Source of the DNA: Methanobacteriota archaeon
GTDB taxonomy: Archaea > Altiarchaeota > Altiarchaeia > IMC4 > QMZM01
Direction of reading: 5' to 3'
DNA: 6,751 nucleotides
NCBI GenBank assembly: GCA_903930485.1
Contig: CAIYYO010000033.1
Span: forward strand, 1-6,751
The notes below the pieces were generated by a model that was not told where the DNA came from, did no database searches, and was given only the letters and a program-made list of their open reading frames with translations. Made by a program: the position numbers and the translations under genes. Within the stretch, counting starts at the first letter, position 1. Each line of letters starts with the position of its first letter. Positions 4,984-6,751 of the stretch are shown piece by piece.

Positions 4984-5568
4984 ATGCCCGTGAAGAACAC
5001 CATGCTCACGATCGTGAAGCACGTCTCAAGCATAGTCGAAGGCCTTGACGAAACAGAGATAGAGAACATGGTAAATTCCATCCTTGAAGCCGACCGGGTG
5101 TTCCTCCTCGGGGCCGGCAGGTCCGGCCTCGTCGCTACCGCATTCGCCATGCGCCTTGTGCAGCTCGGCCTGACCGCATACGTCGTAGGCGAAAGCGTGA
5201 CACCTGCCATCACTTCAAAAGACCTCCTCATAGCGGTTTCTGGTTCCGGCGAGACTAATTCGATCGTAAGGGCCGCGGAAATAGCCAAAGGCGTAGGCTC
5301 TAAGGTCCTGACGGTCACATCATACCCCAAGTCTTCGCTCGGAAGGATATCGGACCACACAGTACACGTAAGGGGCAGGACTAAGATAGACTACGAAAAG
5401 GACCCGATAAAAAGCCAGATAGAGGGAACGCATTCCTCGCTTACGCCCCTTGGCACTCTCTTCGAGGACACTGTCCTGATATTCTTCGACGGGATGATCG
5501 CCAAGCTCATGGTGAAGATGCACGCCGAGGAAGAGGATCTGAAGAGGCGGCACTCGATACTTGAGTGA
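4984..5568 (+). CDS. hxlB: 6-phospho-3-hexuloisomerase
   Basis: This 194-residue SIS-domain enzyme interconverts D-arabino-hex-3-ulose 6-phosphate and fructose 6-phosphate in the cytoplasm. In archaea that lack the oxidative pentose phosphate route, it works with hexulose-6-phosphate synthase in reverse to supply ribulose 5-phosphate for nucleotides. Typical blocks are GAGRSGLVATAFAMRL (43-58), the phosphate-binding SGSGET (86-91), PLGTLFE (155-161) and a C-terminal EEDLKRRHSILE (183-194). The size matches the stand-alone isomerase; there is no fused synthase, and none lies in this window. ATG 4984 is taken as the start because the spacing to the T-rich box suits leaderless initiation; an internal ATG at 5002 is possible. 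It diverges from the MgtC-like gene and converges with pelota, with 13 bp between stop codons. Similarity to other SIS sugar isomerases exists, but the AFAMRL and PLGTLFE blocks favour this function. Confidence 0.93.
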   Translation: MPVKNTMLTIVKHVSSIVEGLDETEIENMVNSILEADRVFLLGAGRSGLVATAFAMRLVQLGLTAYVVGESVTPAITSKDLLIAVSGSGETNSIVRAAEIAKGVGSKVLTVTSYPKSSLGRISDHTVHVRGRTKIDYEKDPIKSQIEGTHSSLTPLGTLFEDTVLIFFDGMIAKLMVKMHAEEEDLKRRHSILE

Positions 5569-5581
5569 ACCGTTCCCTGTC

Positions 5582-6649
5582 TTATTTAGTCTTGTACCGC
5601 AGGACCGCGGCCATGCATCCCAGGCCCGTCAATTGCTTTCCGGCATCGCCTGCGCTGTTGACTAGGTGCACGACGCCCTTGGACGATTTCACCGACTGCA
5701 TCACTGGCTCGATAATATCCCTCTCCTTGATGAAGTAGTCGTCGCATACCAGCAGGAATTCCACGGCACCGGCTGACGCCGCATTTCCTACGTCCGTCAT
5801 CCCGTAAACCGCCAGGCCGGAATCCTTTCCGATCTCTTCCAGAAGCCTTGCGACGAACTTTATGTCCCTGGCAGCGTTCACTTCCTCGCCTATGTTCCTG
5901 GCCTTGGACCGTTTCATCACCTCGCTTATCCCGGATCGCCCGTGGGAGCCTATGTTCTCCACGACCGACAGGGCTGCAGTCTTCTGATCGTGCTCCACGA
6001 TGTATTTGTGGAAGTTCTCTTTCTCGAACCCTGCGCCGGCAATGATGATGGCCGAGACGTTCTCCTTGCCGACCGTCTGGGATATGAAATCCGAAAGCTC
6101 GTGATAGAATTGCTCCTTGCGCTCCTGCCTGCCCTTCGTGTCGTATTTCCCGCCGATCAGCTTCGACAGGTCGTATTCCTCTATCTTAGACTCCCGGACG
6201 AGGCCGATGCATGCCTCTCCCTCGTCTATCACGGCTATGAGGAGCTTGGGCCTCGCCGTAGACCGTTCCGCGTCGCCGAGCCTTTCAAGGTCGAAGGATC
6301 TCCAGCGGTCTTTTTTTATCGAGAGGATGGTGCCTTTTTCCACGTTAAACGTATGGTGCGAGCCCATCGACACGACGTCTTCTGGAGCCTGCTCTATGAC
6401 CCCGCTTATCCGGAACGTGTCGTTGTCGAGCTTGAACTCGGCCTTTTCTACCTTGATCGACACCGTAACGGTCACGCGCTCGCTTTTCCCGGCCCGCTCC
6501 ATGTCGTCTTTTCCCTTCAAGCGCCTCTCGGTCTTGGCCTTGACGACGTCTCCCGGGACTATGACGTGGCTCAGATACCATAGGTCGTCAAAATTCTCTA
6601 CCGCGATCTTGACGACTCCTGCCTTGAGGTCCTTGTTCAGTATTTTCAT
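5582..6649 (-). CDS. pelA: mRNA surveillance protein Pelota
   Basis: This is a 355-residue archaeal Pelota (Dom34 relative). It enters the A site of stalled ribosomes with aEF1A and, together with ABCE1, drives ribosome splitting in no-go and non-stop rescue. The N-terminal Sm-like domain (1-128) has the marks DDLWYLSHVIVPGDVV (21-36) and GSHHTFNVEKG (96-106). The central eRF1_2-like domain (about 134-258) includes IIIAGAGFEKENF (201-213) and lacks a GGQ motif, as expected for Pelota rather than a release factor. The C-terminal eRF1_3-like domain (about 259-355) has GAVEFLLVCDD (294-304) and ends in GKQLTGLGCMAAVLRYK (337-353), close to the usual QLxxLGGIAAxLR ending. Length and all three domains are normal. 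No Shine-Dalgarno site precedes ATG 6649; a TATA-like box lies about 37 bp upstream. It is the strongest archaeal marker in the window. Confidence 0.96.
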   Translation of the reverse strand: MKILNKDLKAGVVKIAVENFDDLWYLSHVIVPGDVVKAKTERRLKGKDDMERAGKSERVTVTVSIKVEKAEFKLDNDTFRISGVIEQAPEDVVSMGSHHTFNVEKGTILSIKKDRWRSFDLERLGDAERSTARPKLLIAVIDEGEACIGLVRESKIEEYDLSKLIGGKYDTKGRQERKEQFYHELSDFISQTVGKENVSAIIIAGAGFEKENFHKYIVEHDQKTAALSVVENIGSHGRSGISEVMKRSKARNIGEEVNAARDIKFVARLLEEIGKDSGLAVYGMTDVGNAASAGAVEFLLVCDDYFIKERDIIEPVMQSVKSSKGVVHLVNSAGDAGKQLTGLGCMAAVLRYKTK

Positions 6650-6682
6650 GCGACTGGGACGGTAATCTATTGATTCTTCATA

Positions 6683-6690
6683 TTATTTAA
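6683..6690 (-). promoter_or_regulatory. TATA-like box of pelota
   Basis: The minus strand reads GATTAAATAATATG, centred about 37 bp before the pelota ATG. This predicts a leader of roughly 10 bases without a ribosome binding site. Confidence 0.5.
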
Positions 6691-6700
6691 TCCGCTGATG

Positions 6701-6720
6701 CCAATATTTTTTCATATTGG
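6701..6720. repeat. Perfect 7-bp inverted repeat upstream of the pelota promoter
   Basis: CCAATAT and ATATTGG enclose a six-base TTTTTC loop. It lies 10 bp upstream of the pelota TATA-like box. It may be an operator or part of a termination signal for a neighbouring gene; the sequence alone does not tell. Confidence 0.4.
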
Positions 6721-6721
6721 A

Positions 6722-6732
6722 TAAAAAAACCC
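6722..6732 (-). terminator. Possible U-rich terminator of a gene beyond the right edge
   Basis: On the minus strand GGGG is followed by seven T and ATCC, similar to the T-tract after rubrerythrin. If a minus-strand gene lies to the right, this would end its transcript before the pelota promoter. Only about 20 bp remain to the edge, so no gene can be identified there. Confidence 0.3.
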
Positions 6733-6751
6733 CGAGATTCAACGGATTCCA

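Noticed and set aside
5942..6665. Plus-strand frames of up to 213 codons opposite pelota
   Set aside because: Pelota is complete with all three domains; these frames show no features of their own.
6733..6751. C-terminal codons of a minus-strand gene entering from the right (a TGA is in one frame)
   Set aside because: Fewer than seven codons are visible, so coding cannot be judged.
1..6751. CRISPR arrays, tRNA genes, transposons or attachment sites
   Set aside because: No repeated spacer-repeat units, no cloverleaf-like intergenic stretch, no transposase and no duplicated ends are visible; intergenic regions are all about 110 bp or shorter.

Overview
The window looks like a compact stretch of an archaeal chromosome. 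It carries a Pelota (archaeal/eukaryotic mRNA-surveillance factor), a stand-alone 6-phospho-3-hexuloisomerase of the archaeal pentose-supply route, and TATA-like AT-rich boxes about 25-35 bp upstream of most start codons. Shine-Dalgarno sites are missing at most first genes and present (GGTGG) at the operon-internal rubrerythrin gene. A small secreted protein contains the motif DCCLDxNxNxxCDxDE, which from memory is common in surface proteins of DPANN-type archaea. A DPANN or related lineage is therefore plausible, but the lineage is an inference. No rRNA, tRNA, CRISPR array, insertion sequence or phage gene is visible.

Left part (1-2526, all on the minus strand): a polyamine block. Read in the direction of transcription it is homospermidine synthase (bacterial type), then rubrerythrin 26 bp downstream, a U-rich terminator, and then the N-terminal third of a PLP-dependent ornithine/lysine-type decarboxylase with its own promoter, running off the left edge. 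Decarboxylase plus homospermidine synthase would turn ornithine into putrescine and then sym-homospermidine. Rubrerythrin in the same transcript suggests a link to peroxide stress.

Middle (2527-4262): a 56-residue minus-strand gene of unknown function shares a divergent promoter region with a plus-strand secreted, cysteine-rich protein of 136 residues. This is the most unusual gene here: 14 cysteines, an EF-hand-like loop, and two equal C-x3-C-x6-C-x3-C modules. Next is a cation diffusion facilitator (zinc-type efflux transporter) with its own TATA box and a probable leaderless ATG at 3360.

Right part (4264-6751): an MgtC/SapB-family membrane protein (minus) converges with the transporter, leaving 1 bp between stop codons. 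It diverges from the 6-phospho-3-hexuloisomerase gene (plus), which in turn converges with the pelota gene (minus). The last 100 bp hold the pelota promoter, a perfect 7-bp hairpin and a T-tract that may end a gene lying beyond the right edge.

Nothing here is clearly a new defence or mobile system. The best leads are the twin-module cysteine-rich secreted protein, the bacterial-type homospermidine synthase/rubrerythrin/decarboxylase cluster in an archaeal setting, and the unrecognised 56-residue gene.
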